NCBI RefSeq assembly: GCF_903181435.1
Contig: NZ_CAEUHO010000001.1
Location: forward strand, 744,001 to 808,000
DNA: 64,000 nt
Direction of reading: 5' to 3'
Source of the DNA: Bacteroides acidifaciens
GTDB taxonomy: Bacteria; Bacteroidota; Bacteroidia; Bacteroidales; Bacteroidaceae
In this document: one piece after another, positions 1 through 8,583 of the stretch
Numbering within the stretch: the first letter of the stretch is position 1
Layout: the number at the start of each line of letters is the position of its first letter
Position numbers and translations under genes: made by a program
Notes under the pieces: generated by a model
The model's input: the letters and a program-made list of their open reading frames with translations, nothing else
Told to the model about the DNA's origin: nothing
The model's database searches: none

Positions 1-626
1 ATAGGTTTCAAGTCAGATTAGTACCATAGGTGTAGGCTATATCCTTATAATGCAAAGGTAAGCTTAATTATTTACTTTCTATATGCTAAATTGATAAATA
101 GAGCACCAGTTACTATCAATAATAGCCACTGTAATATCATATCTAATGCTGTCATATATACACTAGTTAAAGCCCCAGTCCATTACAGAACTAGGGCTAT
201 CAACAACAATAAAACACATAGTAAGAGGCATATAACCTCTTAATCCTTAAGTATCATACTGGTGAGAACAAAGCCTACCAGAATCAAGATAATCTCACAC
301 ATAATTCAATCAATATTTAATTTAGTCTAACTTACCAACTACTAATGTAGTTCATGTTTACATACTTCACCGAACCTCAAGTGGTTAAGTTATTATAGCA
401 GCACTTCTCTCTATCCTGTAATCAAATACCATTAACCTATATTAGAAGAGGCAGTCAACCTCTATTAAACCATCCCCTGATTTGCCATTCAGCATCACTT
501 ACTTTGTATATATAATATGTAAGAAAGTGAGACAGGAGAAATTTCCCATCATAATGGTATAATAACAGTAGAGGGGAATGGATTTAATAGAAGGTAGGAT
601 ATTGTAGAGCTTAGAAGGTTAAGTAT
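1..626. other. AT-rich gene-free stretch of the mobile element
   Basis: No open reading frame of believable length is present in any frame and I see no tRNA, repeat array or clear terminator. The stretch is AT-rich and contains a single CpG (near 371), like the rest of the element that continues to about 8,440. It may hold the end of the element's operon or part of a transfer or replication region, but nothing in the sequence shows this. Confidence 0.5.
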
Positions 627-1091
627 TTATAGTTTTCCTTCATCATAATAGGAGTAGTATTCCTTCTCTGGGCTTAAGATTACATGGTCTGCTACATGAA
701 TCTCCATGAGTTCTGCTGCCTTCTTGACCTTTTCAGTCAAAGCATCATCCAAAGTACTGGGTTTCATGCTTCCAGAAGGGTGATTATGTGCCAATATTAC
801 CTGTGTTGCATTAGCCAATAAGGCAGCTTGTAATATCAACCTCACATCTACATAAGTTGCAGATATTCCACCTTCTGAAATAGGTACTATACCCAGTACT
901 CTGTTAGACTGATTAAGCAGTACTACTTTAAAGCTTTCCTTGTATTCTATTGTATCATCAGGGAAGTACTTTATCAATAGTTCATAGGCATCTTGTGAGC
1001 TATTTATCTTGTATCTAGTTGATGATTTGACATTGCTTTTATAGCTCAATTGAACCTCTGCTACATTCATTATACTGTCCATAAGATACAC
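627..1091 (-). CDS. RadC-like JAB/MPN domain protein
   Basis: A 154-residue protein with the JAMM metal-site pattern HNHPSGSMKPSTLDD at residues 102-116 (His102, His104, Ser112, Asp115), the signature of the RadC/YeeS family. It lacks the N-terminal helix-hairpin-helix of full-length chromosomal RadC and is shorter than the roughly 220 residues usual there, as is normal for copies on Bacteroides mobile elements. The biochemical role of these copies is not established. The GTG at 1091 shares one base with the stop of the upstream DUF3871 gene, and an ATG lies three codons further in, so the two genes are translationally coupled. It is the last visible gene of a leftward operon. Confidence 0.85.
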   Translation of the reverse strand: MYLMDSIMNVAEVQLSYKSNVKSSTRYKINSSQDAYELLIKYFPDDTIEYKESFKVVLLNQSNRVLGIVPISEGGISATYVDVRLILQAALLANATQVILAHNHPSGSMKPSTLDDALTEKVKKAAELMEIHVADHVILSPEKEYYSYYDEGKL

Positions 1092-2176
1092 TAATTAATG
1101 AACCAACTATATTCATTCTCACCATATAAAGCCTTATTAAGTCCTTCAGCCAATTGAGTGGCATTAAGTGACCTGTCCAAGAAGTTGTCAATGTAGCTAC
1201 TTTTATTAGCTCCAGTTAGTAAGTTGTACACATTCCACATGCTAATTTCCCTGCTGTCCAAAAGGGTGCTAAAGTTATCATCATTATAATATGCTTTGGC
1301 AACTAATCCTATCTGGGTATCAGTCATTAGCATCTGTGGTAACTTCTTCTTCTGGTCTACAGGTAAGAATTGATATAATCTGCATCTACCTAAGAATTGT
1401 GCAAATTGGGACTCTCTCATATAGCTATCCTTATAAGCTGACATATAATACAAGTGTTGGGCTATATTGTACTCTTGGAACAGCCTCACCACTGCATTGA
1501 ATAGTTCAGTTGTACTCATAACCTTTAATTCTGACCTGTAACCATCTGTTGATACACACATGTTACAGCAGACTAAGTTTTTGAAGCCAATGAACACCTT
1601 GAACTTCTCTGCACTCTTCTTGCTGTACAGATTCATGTGATTATAAGCTCTTACTCCACCTATGGTTAAATTCAGTCTGTTACCTGCAATATCCTCATAT
1701 ATGGTAGGTATCTCAAAACAGAACATCATTCTCTCAAAGTAGATGGTTTTATCAGATTCCAGTAGCTGATTTACTGGCTTATGAATAGCTTCCGGTATTC
1801 TGCCTTTGATAACATGGCTTACCCTAATGGCAGGTTCTTCTATTCTCTCATTGGAGAAGACTTTATTAGCTGCTTCCCATACAGTTTCAATGAAACTGGA
1901 GTGTGATATAGTAACCTCATTGTCCTTAGAAAACACAGGTGTAATACATTCCTCTTTGAGGTACTGCATGGTTACTTCCTTTGTATTAGCTTCAATAAAA
2001 GGTAACTTATTACTTTCTCTGGTGCTTATGGAATCAGCTTCTACAGGATTTGTTGACATAATACCTGTGTTGATGACTTCCATTGGCTCAACTATTTGAA
2101 CATGAGAGCCTTCTTTGTTGATTCTATTAGGGTATATCAGATTAGCTCTGACTGGCTGCAACTGCATTATTTCCAT
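1091..2176 (-). CDS. DUF3871 family protein
   Basis: A 361-residue protein that I recognise as DUF3871, a family found almost only on Bacteroidetes mobile elements. Recognisable stretches are the segments IRVSHVIKGRIPEAIHKP, TIGGVRAYNHMNLYSKK, VCCNMCVSTDGY and, near the end, NLLTGANKSSYIDNFLDRS. No catalytic motif or membrane segment is seen and the function is unknown. The first 35 bases overlap the end of the RecA-like ATPase gene in another frame, and the stop touches the RadC-like start, so the three form one tightly packed operon. Overall the layout resembles DNA-metabolism modules of phages, which suggests a role in replication or recombination, but that is inference. Confidence 0.8.
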   Translation of the reverse strand: MEIMQLQPVRANLIYPNRINKEGSHVQIVEPMEVINTGIMSTNPVEADSISTRESNKLPFIEANTKEVTMQYLKEECITPVFSKDNEVTISHSSFIETVWEAANKVFSNERIEEPAIRVSHVIKGRIPEAIHKPVNQLLESDKTIYFERMMFCFEIPTIYEDIAGNRLNLTIGGVRAYNHMNLYSKKSAEKFKVFIGFKNLVCCNMCVSTDGYRSELKVMSTTELFNAVVRLFQEYNIAQHLYYMSAYKDSYMRESQFAQFLGRCRLYQFLPVDQKKKLPQMLMTDTQIGLVAKAYYNDDNFSTLLDSREISMWNVYNLLTGANKSSYIDNFLDRSLNATQLAEGLNKALYGENEYSWFIN

Positions 2177-3029
2177 ATCTAATGTAATTAGGGGTATAGT
2201 TAATAGTTGGTTGATTCTTTTGTACCTGAAGTGCTGCTTTCTTCTGCATGAATTCTGATGTTAACTGCTGATACCATTCAGGATAAGCATGATAGATGGC
2301 AGTCAGTTCTTCAATGGTTTTACTGCTGTTAATCTTGCTCCTTATCATCTCCAAATTGACACCATCATTACACCAATCAAGTATTATCTGACCTGTAGCA
2401 GGTGTAATGGTAAAATCAGGCTTACCTATGAACAGGTTTGTCCTATCTTTAGATGCAATAGTCTGGTGCTTCATATTAATATCAAATACTATGGTAAATT
2501 CATAATCTATACCATCTCTCATGACTGCTTTAAGCCCTACTTTCTCTGGTATCATCTTGCCATTCTTCTCACTTAGAACATAGTCCTGTTTGCATCTCAT
2601 AGTGCATATAATATGCCTATTGGATTGTAGAATTTTCTGCATGAAAGCATTGATTCTGGGTGTCACCTTCTGCCAATTAGTGAAGCTGTTACCTTGTAAT
2701 CCTGCATGGTATTCAAGCAAGTTATCCCAACACTGTGAGATGCTATCAATTATGATAACTTCCATACCTGCACCTTCACATATTTCAATAGCTTGTATAT
2801 AAGTTTCAGGTGTAAAGTTATCACTTAGACTTAATACATTATAAGCACCTAAGTGAGCATAAAGGTCAGCACTTCCATTCTCACTGTCAATAATGGCTAT
2901 CTTAGTCCAGTCATTACATAAACCATAAGCTAAAAGCAATGCAGAATAGGTCTTACCTGAACCTGCACAGCCTTGTAAAGCAAGCTTTATTTTAGCCTGC
3001 TTCTTGGATGAAACTCTTAAATTCAACAT
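2142..3029 (-). CDS. RecA-like P-loop ATPase (Sak4/AAA_24-like)
   Basis: A 295-residue protein with a clear Walker A motif GCAGSGKTYS at residues 20-29 and a Walker B VIIIDSIS at about 91-98. The compact RecA-fold ATPase without further domains matches phage and mobile-element ATPases of the AAA_24 group, some of which (Sak4) work with a single-strand DNA-binding or annealing protein in homologous recombination. No annealase is visible in the window, so the partner, if any, lies elsewhere. The C-terminal 70 residues are lysine- and glutamine-rich with no recognised domain. The start at 3029 follows about 95 bases of spacer after the next gene upstream. Confidence 0.7.
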   Translation of the reverse strand: MLNLRVSSKKQAKIKLALQGCAGSGKTYSALLLAYGLCNDWTKIAIIDSENGSADLYAHLGAYNVLSLSDNFTPETYIQAIEICEGAGMEVIIIDSISQCWDNLLEYHAGLQGNSFTNWQKVTPRINAFMQKILQSNRHIICTMRCKQDYVLSEKNGKMIPEKVGLKAVMRDGIDYEFTIVFDINMKHQTIASKDRTNLFIGKPDFTITPATGQIILDWCNDGVNLEMIRSKINSSKTIEELTAIYHAYPEWYQQLTSEFMQKKAALQVQKNQPTINYTPNYIRYGNNAVAASQS

Positions 3030-3123
3030 ATCTGAATAGGATTAATTGTTATACACAGTCTATAAAGAAAAAAGGAAGCAAGTCCTAATAAACTTGCCTC
3101 CTTGAGGTCAACATTGAGACCTG

Positions 3124-3393
3124 TCATAAAGTTGCTAATGTCATAGCTCCACCTTCACCTCTTTGATGCAGCATATAGAACATGTCACCTGTATCTGGTG
3201 AACATACTTGAGAGATAACAGGATTGGTAACCTCTCCATTGAGAAACTTGTCACTTACTGCACCAGTTTCACAGCCATAAACAAAGAAGCACTTACCTGT
3301 ATGAGGATTCTGTTTTACCTCAATCTTGTTGACTCCCTTTTGAGCCTTGAACTCATTCACTGTCACTGTCTCTAAGAACTTTAACTTTTCCAT
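3124..3393 (-). CDS. Small conserved-looking protein of unknown function
   Basis: An 89-residue protein without signal peptide or membrane segment. I do not recognise a named domain. It has two cysteines in the middle (VYGCETGAVSD and SQVCSPDTGD) and an N-terminal lysine-rich stretch. It shares the strand, spacing and CpG-free codon use of its neighbours, which supports it as a true gene of the element's DNA-metabolism operon. Similar small proteins accompany DUF3871 and ATPase genes on Bacteroides elements as far as I recall, but no function is known to me. Confidence 0.6.
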   Translation of the reverse strand: MEKLKFLETVTVNEFKAQKGVNKIEVKQNPHTGKCFFVYGCETGAVSDKFLNGEVTNPVISQVCSPDTGDMFYMLHQRGEGGAMTLATL

Positions 3394-3676
3394 AATCTTG
3401 TATTTTATTGTTGTGCAGACAGACTATTCTGCTGCTGTTGATTCAGTTACTATGGTGGGGTAATGAGCTAACTGTAATGAACTTATAATGTAAATCCAAT
3501 AATCCCCAATATGCATAGGGGGACTATCCCACTCCTAAGGTAAGGGGAGGGAGACTTTGTGACTTAGAGTACACTTGTAAGTATCAAATTGAAGAAAAAA
3601 AATAAAAAATATTAAGGGTATACTATATCAGGTGACAGTAAGAAGTGTTATATATTAGTTATGTACATATAAAGCA

Positions 3677-3708
3677 ATCCCCTGCCTTCTGGTGGGAAAA
3701 CAGGGGAT
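3677..3708 (-). terminator. Hairpin after the HTH/replication-like gene, in a 332-bp gene-free gap
   Basis: Perfect 8-bp arms ATCCCCTG and CAGGGGAT enclose a 16-nt loop just downstream (leftward) of the gene ending at 3726. There is no strong T-run, so it is either a weak terminator or an mRNA-stabilising hairpin. The rest of the 3,394-3,725 gap shows short G- and C-runs but nothing I can name. Confidence 0.45.
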
Positions 3709-3725
3709 ATTGGGGTATGTATCAT

Positions 3726-4400
3726 TCATTCATCATTAATAGTATCAAGGTAATGCTTGATTTCATCATCATCTGGTACATGTGATATAACTTTGTCTAT
3801 CCAAGTATTGTAACCCAAGTGAGGGTACAGAAGGACTTTAGCTTCCATGTGTTCAGTCCATGATAGTGCCATTGGAACATCATAAGAAGACCAGATTACT
3901 TTCTTCTCAATCAATAAGTCTCTATACTTTTTATATGTGTTCTTTGCTATATCTAAGTGGCTATAAATGGCTTTGTCTGATAGGTCTATCCTGAACTCTT
4001 TGTTAACACAAAGGCAGTATAACCCTATCATAACTCCTTTCTCTTCTGGACTTAAAGAGCTGTCACTGAATAACTCTGCCCATATAATTCTGAAATTCTT
4101 AGGAGGATTGGGTAGATAATAGATATTCCTTCTAATCTCTTTTTGCGGCTGTATAGTCTTTACTCCATATCCTTTATCTTCTAGCTCCTTTAGTCTGGGG
4201 ATAAAGGAATCCTTGATATAATCTGTACTTACTCCTGTAAGCTCTGACAACTGGCTGAAAGTAGTATCTGTTGTCATGTAGTTGCTTTCCCTTTGAGGAT
4301 AAGCATTAATATAGAGACCTGCTAATAGGTAGAGCTGCTTTGGATTGAAGTACCTGCAAGCTTCAATGGGGATGATAGTGAATTGTTTAACTGTTGTCAT
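3726..4400 (-). CDS. Putative replication-initiator or helix-turn-helix protein
   Basis: A protein of 224 residues if begun at the internal ATG at 4400 (MTTVKQFTIIP), or 236 if begun at 4436. I prefer 4400 because the upstream start lies inside one arm of a long inverted repeat. Two helix-turn-helix-like segments are suggested, one around FSQLSELTGVSTDYIKDSF and one around SDKAIYSHLDIAKNTYKKY, the tandem winged-helix arrangement of many plasmid and phage replication initiators. No catalytic motif is seen. Its position beside an inverted repeat of about 30-bp arms and next to a helicase-like gene supports a replication or copy-control role. This is inference from layout, not from a recognised family. 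Confidence 0.55.
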   Translation of the reverse strand: MTTVKQFTIIPIEACRYFNPKQLYLLAGLYINAYPQRESNYMTTDTTFSQLSELTGVSTDYIKDSFIPRLKELEDKGYGVKTIQPQKEIRRNIYYLPNPPKNFRIIWAELFSDSSLSPEEKGVMIGLYCLCVNKEFRIDLSDKAIYSHLDIAKNTYKKYRDLLIEKKVIWSSYDVPMALSWTEHMEAKVLLYPHLGYNTWIDKVISHVPDDDEIKHYLDTINDE

Positions 4401-4416
4401 TAATTCTGATTTTATA

Positions 4417-4496
4417 GGGGTCAAAATCCACCCCATACTAATTACCTACAGTAATAAAGGATTAAAGGTAATTAGTATAGGGTGATATTTGACCCT
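4417..4496. repeat. Long imperfect inverted repeat, candidate origin or operator
   Basis: Arms of 30 bp at 4417-4446 and 4467-4496 match at 25 of 30 positions in inverted orientation, including an unbroken 12-bp inner part (ATACTAATTACC / GGTAATTAGTAT). A 20-nt AT-rich spacer separates them. The repeat lies directly upstream of the putative initiator and covers its alternative start. Such a site fits an autoregulatory operator or a replication origin. It is not followed by a T-run, so a terminator is less likely. Confidence 0.6.
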
Positions 4497-4634
4497 AAGG
4501 TTGCTTCTGTTGATAGCTAATGTCATATTAGAGATGTGTCACTCCTATAACCATCTGATTATCAAGTGTAAATATAGTAAATAAAGTCTATAATACCAAT
4601 ATTCTTATCATTTATCTGATTACATATTAACCTT

Positions 4635-6905
4635 CTATAACATAAATAGCTTTAACAAATTATTCTCTTTGGTAGCTATCCTGCCAGTATGTTCTTTAAA
4701 ACCTCTTGGATTCTCTCCTCTGATGGTGTACTTATTCCCAGATGTCCTGTCAGTGGCATATATGCTTTTCAATAAGGCTACATACTTTCTAGGTTTCAGT
4801 ACCTTATGTAGATGATACTGGACTATAGGAGCTAATATCTCTTGTATCTCACTTGCTGAATAGCTCTTATTTAAGGTGAAACTTCTTCTTATTGCAACCT
4901 TGAAAGGATGCTCTTCATCTAGTGCCCAATACATAACTGCATTATTGAGATTCTTGTAAGCTATATTGTTACTTGTTCTAATCTCCCATAGCTGATGTAG
5001 CAAACTATCAAGGTCAACATATTTGTAGAGCTTAATGAATCTCTCTAAGAATATCTTTGTCCTGCTTCTACTTTGCCTAATGTATAAGTACAAAGTATTG
5101 TCATTCAACTGCCCTGTGGTTGATAATACTTTGATGTTATCTATGGCTTCTTGAATGTAACTATCTGTCAACTTATTCTGTGCATCCTTATTGGTTTTCT
5201 CTATGCTGTTTTGCTCTGGAGAAACACCATAAGGTAGGGATTTATAACTAATGATGTTAACCTGTTTACCTAGTACTTCTTTCAAGGTTTCAGGCATAAA
5301 ATATGAGGCATATAAGTCGGTTCTTTCAATGATGTAATCTATATTGAGGTAGGCAGGTACATTCTTTCCATATATATCCTTTCTAGTCAAGTTAATTAAC
5401 TCATTCCCTGCAATTCTTTCTTGTGCTTTCTCTCTTATGGCTTCTTTGATTATTGCAAATAGATCAGTCAAGGTATAATCCCCCTGTGAGATAGTATCTG
5501 CCGATTCAAGTACTTTGAGTACCTTTTGGGCTTTGTTTAATAGAGTGGCAGTGTACTTTTCCATACTTTCCATTACTGATACATATCCTAAGGTGTTATA
5601 TATGATAGTTTCACTTAGTATTCCATTATCCTTTCTGCATCTACCATGTATTTGTGTCATTCTATCTAAGGTCAACATTGAGTGACTTCTTCTTACATCT
5701 GATACAGTGATTAGATGGTAACTATCCTCTATATCTATACCAGTGAAGTAGCAATAGGTGGCAAAGTTAATCCTAGCAGGTAAGGTATTATTGTCCCCCA
5801 ATTTAGGTGCAAAGTATTCTCCTGCTTCCTTTATGGATGCCTCACTACATAGGATAGCACATTCCTTTCTGGTTTCTTCATCTAGTGATGATATAATGTT
5901 TCTTATCTGGAGTATGGAGTTATAGGCAATGAACACCTTCTCTGTAGGATGGGAGATAACCTTTTCTATGACAGCCTGTGTGACATTATCTGTATGTAGT
6001 AAGTCTATATTTCTATGGGTATTGTATTTCCATGTTATAGGAAATCTACATTCAGTCTTTAAGTGTGGATTGCTGAATTCCTTCATAGTAGCTGTTACCA
6101 TACATCTGTTCTTTAATGGGAACATAAGGTAGTAGTCAATCACATTCTCCAATTGGGGTCTGAAGTTGTTGTCAGTCTGGAGAACATCAATCTCATCAAC
6201 CATAAGGAAATAGTCTTTGTAGTTCTCTTTTCCTATGATACCTAATAGTCTACCTAGACTGTCTGCAACTACTAGAAGTTTCTTGTATCCATCTTTTGCT
6301 AGGTATTCCTCAATCTGCTGATTAGTTACCTTTTCCTTTTCACCTTTAATCTCACTACCTACATATAATGTATTAGGATGCTTTGAGTGTTTACCATAAG
6401 CCAGAGCCTTAGTAGGAAAGACTATGATTGAATTTCTCTTTGAGTTTATCTCAAGGGTAGTAGCTCCAATGCCGGGTATCTTCTTGTCTATAATACCATG
6501 AGGCATCTTATCTATGAAGTTAGCCAGATTCCAGAAGGAGTCACCAACTTCTTCTCTTATTACTTCTGGTGCTCTGCCAAATAGCAAGTTATCCAAACTA
6601 GTTATTACTGTATCTTGAGGTATGGTTTTAGTTTCTCCTACTTTCCCAGAGGATAATATCTCAATGTACTCTACAGGTGCATCATGTAAGTCACCATAAG
6701 TATTAGGTACTGTCTCTTCTAATTGGTTTTCAACTATGGAAGATTTAACCTCTTTAGAGTGCTCTTCTGATACAGGAGTAGTGCCTAATGTTATAACTTC
6801 TGACAGGTTGGTCTTCTCATCAGGAATCTGGAGATTGTATAACTCATCTATGAAGCTACTATCAAGTCCTGCTATTTCCTTTGCCAGTTCATCTTCTATG
6901 CTCAT
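4635..6905 (-). CDS. Superfamily 2 helicase-like protein with variant P-loop
   Basis: A 756-residue protein with an SF2-like core: a glycine-rich IPGIGATT at about 143-150 in the Walker A position, the DEAD-like VDEID at 236-240, TATMK at 271-275 in the motif III position, and QIHGRCRK at 418-425 resembling motif VI. The Walker A segment lacks the usual lysine before Thr, which is odd for an active ATPase. I believe similar GxGATT versions occur in phage-type helicases of Bacteroidetes, but cannot check. The C-terminal 300 residues have no recognised domain. It stands alone between the integrase and the putative initiator, consistent with a replication helicase of the element. The N-terminal 90 residues look acidic and flexible. 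Confidence 0.6.
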   Translation of the reverse strand: MSIEDELAKEIAGLDSSFIDELYNLQIPDEKTNLSEVITLGTTPVSEEHSKEVKSSIVENQLEETVPNTYGDLHDAPVEYIEILSSGKVGETKTIPQDTVITSLDNLLFGRAPEVIREEVGDSFWNLANFIDKMPHGIIDKKIPGIGATTLEINSKRNSIIVFPTKALAYGKHSKHPNTLYVGSEIKGEKEKVTNQQIEEYLAKDGYKKLLVVADSLGRLLGIIGKENYKDYFLMVDEIDVLQTDNNFRPQLENVIDYYLMFPLKNRCMVTATMKEFSNPHLKTECRFPITWKYNTHRNIDLLHTDNVTQAVIEKVISHPTEKVFIAYNSILQIRNIISSLDEETRKECAILCSEASIKEAGEYFAPKLGDNNTLPARINFATYCYFTGIDIEDSYHLITVSDVRRSHSMLTLDRMTQIHGRCRKDNGILSETIIYNTLGYVSVMESMEKYTATLLNKAQKVLKVLESADTISQGDYTLTDLFAIIKEAIREKAQERIAGNELINLTRKDIYGKNVPAYLNIDYIIERTDLYASYFMPETLKEVLGKQVNIISYKSLPYGVSPEQNSIEKTNKDAQNKLTDSYIQEAIDNIKVLSTTGQLNDNTLYLYIRQSRSRTKIFLERFIKLYKYVDLDSLLHQLWEIRTSNNIAYKNLNNAVMYWALDEEHPFKVAIRRSFTLNKSYSASEIQEILAPIVQYHLHKVLKPRKYVALLKSIYATDRTSGNKYTIRGENPRGFKEHTGRIATKENNLLKLFML

Positions 6906-7005
6906 GTCTCACTTAGTTTGTAATTAGTATATAGATTGTAAGTGAACAAATATACTAAAGAGCCTCCATAATTCAATCAATTACAGAGGTTCTTTTGTGT
7001 TAAAC

Positions 7006-8328
7006 TTACTTCACTTCTGGACTAGGCAGCTCACTATAACTACCAAATACATACTCAACCACCTTCTTGTTAGCTTCATTCTCTATCTTGAAGTCTCTTT
7101 CAATATAGATGTCAGTGACTTTCATAGCTTCATCAATATGATTTAAGGCAGCATGAACTGTATACTTATCTATACCTACTTTATTAACAGCTAATGTAGC
7201 CCATGAGTGCCTTGCAGCATAGTATTCCAAATCATCCACTTTCAGTATTTTGCCAATTTGCTTTAACCCAAGATTGATGGCTCTGTTGAAGTTCTTGAAA
7301 GTAGAATAGAGATGATAGAAGCAGAACACCTTCTTCTGGGTGTAATCTTCATATTTCTTCATTAAAGGTAGTAAGACAGGAAGAACATCTACTTTCATCT
7401 TAGCTTTATCAAGTCTTCTGTCTGTAGTCTTAGTCCTGTAATAGGTAATTGAACCATCTTCCAGTTCACTACAGTTATACAAATCAGCAGAGTTCATCCC
7501 TATAAGACAGAAAGAAAGGATAAAGCAATCCTTAGCTAGGTTAAAGGGGCATAACCTTTCCCTGCCATTAGCATTAATGATATAGGGTAATTCCCATATC
7601 TTCTTAATTAACTCTGCTGATAATGCTCTCTTCCTAGTTGCTTCCTGCTTTGGTATCACCAAGTTCTCAAAAGGTGAGTTAGGTATCCTAATGAGATTCC
7701 TGTCATAATCATTGTACTTCTTCTTAGCTTCATTGAATAGATGTCTGATGCTACTAGTGTACAGTGATACCATTCTGTTAGAGGGTATTCTCTTTCCTTT
7801 CTTCTGAAGTTCTGCTACTTGTTTAGCCCTTTTCTTGTGAAGGTATTCCATGAACTCCATCATTAACAACTTGGTAACTTGGTTAGTATTTAATTTGTCC
7901 TTTCCTAAGAAGGCAATGAAGGCATTGAGGGCAGTTTGATAATTCCTCTTACCTTTGACCTCTGTAGTTGTTAACCAGTCTTTGCAGAACTGGATAAAGT
8001 CAATAGGAGTATTCTTTTCCTTCTCTTTCTGGATATAATCAAGTACATCACTTAAGGTTAAATTGGAAGCCTCCAATGGAAGCCCCATACATAACTCTTC
8101 ATAGTATCTGACCAATCTGTCAGCTTCCTTGATGTACTTAGGGTTCTTTAACTTGAAGTCCTTAGTCAGGTCTTCTGCTCTTACAAAGATATGAGTAGCC
8201 AACCTCTTAACCTCTCTGTTGTAGGTTAGCCTAATCTTTACGTTATAAGTTTTATCAACTTTTTGCTTAGATTTTAAGACTTCAGCTTTGATAGTCAATA
8301 TGTTACATTGGTTTATTGGGAACAACAA
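7006..8328 (-). CDS. Tyrosine recombinase (integrase)
   Basis: A 440-residue site-specific recombinase. An N-terminal arm-binding-like region is followed by a SAM-like core-binding domain (about 105-215) and a catalytic domain. Catalytic positions visible are Lys300 (RTKTTDR), Arg373 with the segment ARHSWAT, His397 (NHID) and the nucleophile Tyr408 (TDIYIE). The usual first catalytic Arg is replaced: the box reads GMNSADLY at 277-284. Loss of Arg I is known for the Bacteroides CTnDOT integrase family. The gene reads away from the adjacent tRNA-His gene, the normal position for an integrase beside its attachment site. All arginines use AGA or AGG. Confidence 0.93.
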   Translation of the reverse strand: MLFPINQCNILTIKAEVLKSKQKVDKTYNVKIRLTYNREVKRLATHIFVRAEDLTKDFKLKNPKYIKEADRLVRYYEELCMGLPLEASNLTLSDVLDYIQKEKEKNTPIDFIQFCKDWLTTTEVKGKRNYQTALNAFIAFLGKDKLNTNQVTKLLMMEFMEYLHKKRAKQVAELQKKGKRIPSNRMVSLYTSSIRHLFNEAKKKYNDYDRNLIRIPNSPFENLVIPKQEATRKRALSAELIKKIWELPYIINANGRERLCPFNLAKDCFILSFCLIGMNSADLYNCSELEDGSITYYRTKTTDRRLDKAKMKVDVLPVLLPLMKKYEDYTQKKVFCFYHLYSTFKNFNRAINLGLKQIGKILKVDDLEYYAARHSWATLAVNKVGIDKYTVHAALNHIDEAMKVTDIYIERDFKIENEANKKVVEYVFGSYSELPSPEVK

Positions 8329-8404
8329 TAGACCAACAACTATACTTTAAAGGGGTAATTTAGCCTAATTTCTGCACCTGAATGATGCTTTACCAACAAA
8401 GAAA

Positions 8405-8437
8405 AAGTCCTTATAAGTATCTAACTTACAAGGACTT
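8405..8437 (-). terminator. Intrinsic terminator after tRNA-His
   Basis: Arms at 8405-8418 and 8424-8437 pair at 13 of 14 positions around a 5-nt loop, and the minus strand continues with a TTTTTC run. This fits termination of the leftward tRNA-His transcript. The element's right boundary must lie in or near this segment. Confidence 0.75.
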
Positions 8438-8444
8438 CTCTTTG

Positions 8445-8519
8445 GGTGGAAGACCGGACTCGAACCGGCGACATTCAGAACCACAATCTGACGCTCTAAC
8501 CAACTGAACTACATCCACC
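8445..8519 (-). tRNA. tRNA-His (GTG)
   Basis: The reverse complement folds as a tRNA: extra 5' G (position -1) facing the C73 discriminator as in tRNA-His, D-arm with AGTTCAGTTGGTTAGAGC, anticodon loop TTGTGGT with anticodon GTG, and T-loop TTCGAGT on a five-pair stem. One U-U mismatch appears in the acceptor stem. CCA is not encoded. The 3' end points at the mobile element, so this gene is the likely attachment site. A promoter -7 box lies about 25 bases upstream. Confidence 0.95.
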
Positions 8520-8544
8520 ATGTCTGCGTTTCTCTAACGCGGTG

Positions 8545-8552
8545 CAAAGATA
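8545..8552 (-). promoter_or_regulatory. Promoter -7 box of tRNA-His
   Basis: TATCTTTG on the minus strand, matching the Bacteroidales TAnnTTTG consensus, about 25 bases before the mature tRNA 5' end. Confidence 0.7.
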
Positions 8553-8583
8553 GATATTATCTTTTAATCTCCAAAAGATTTTG

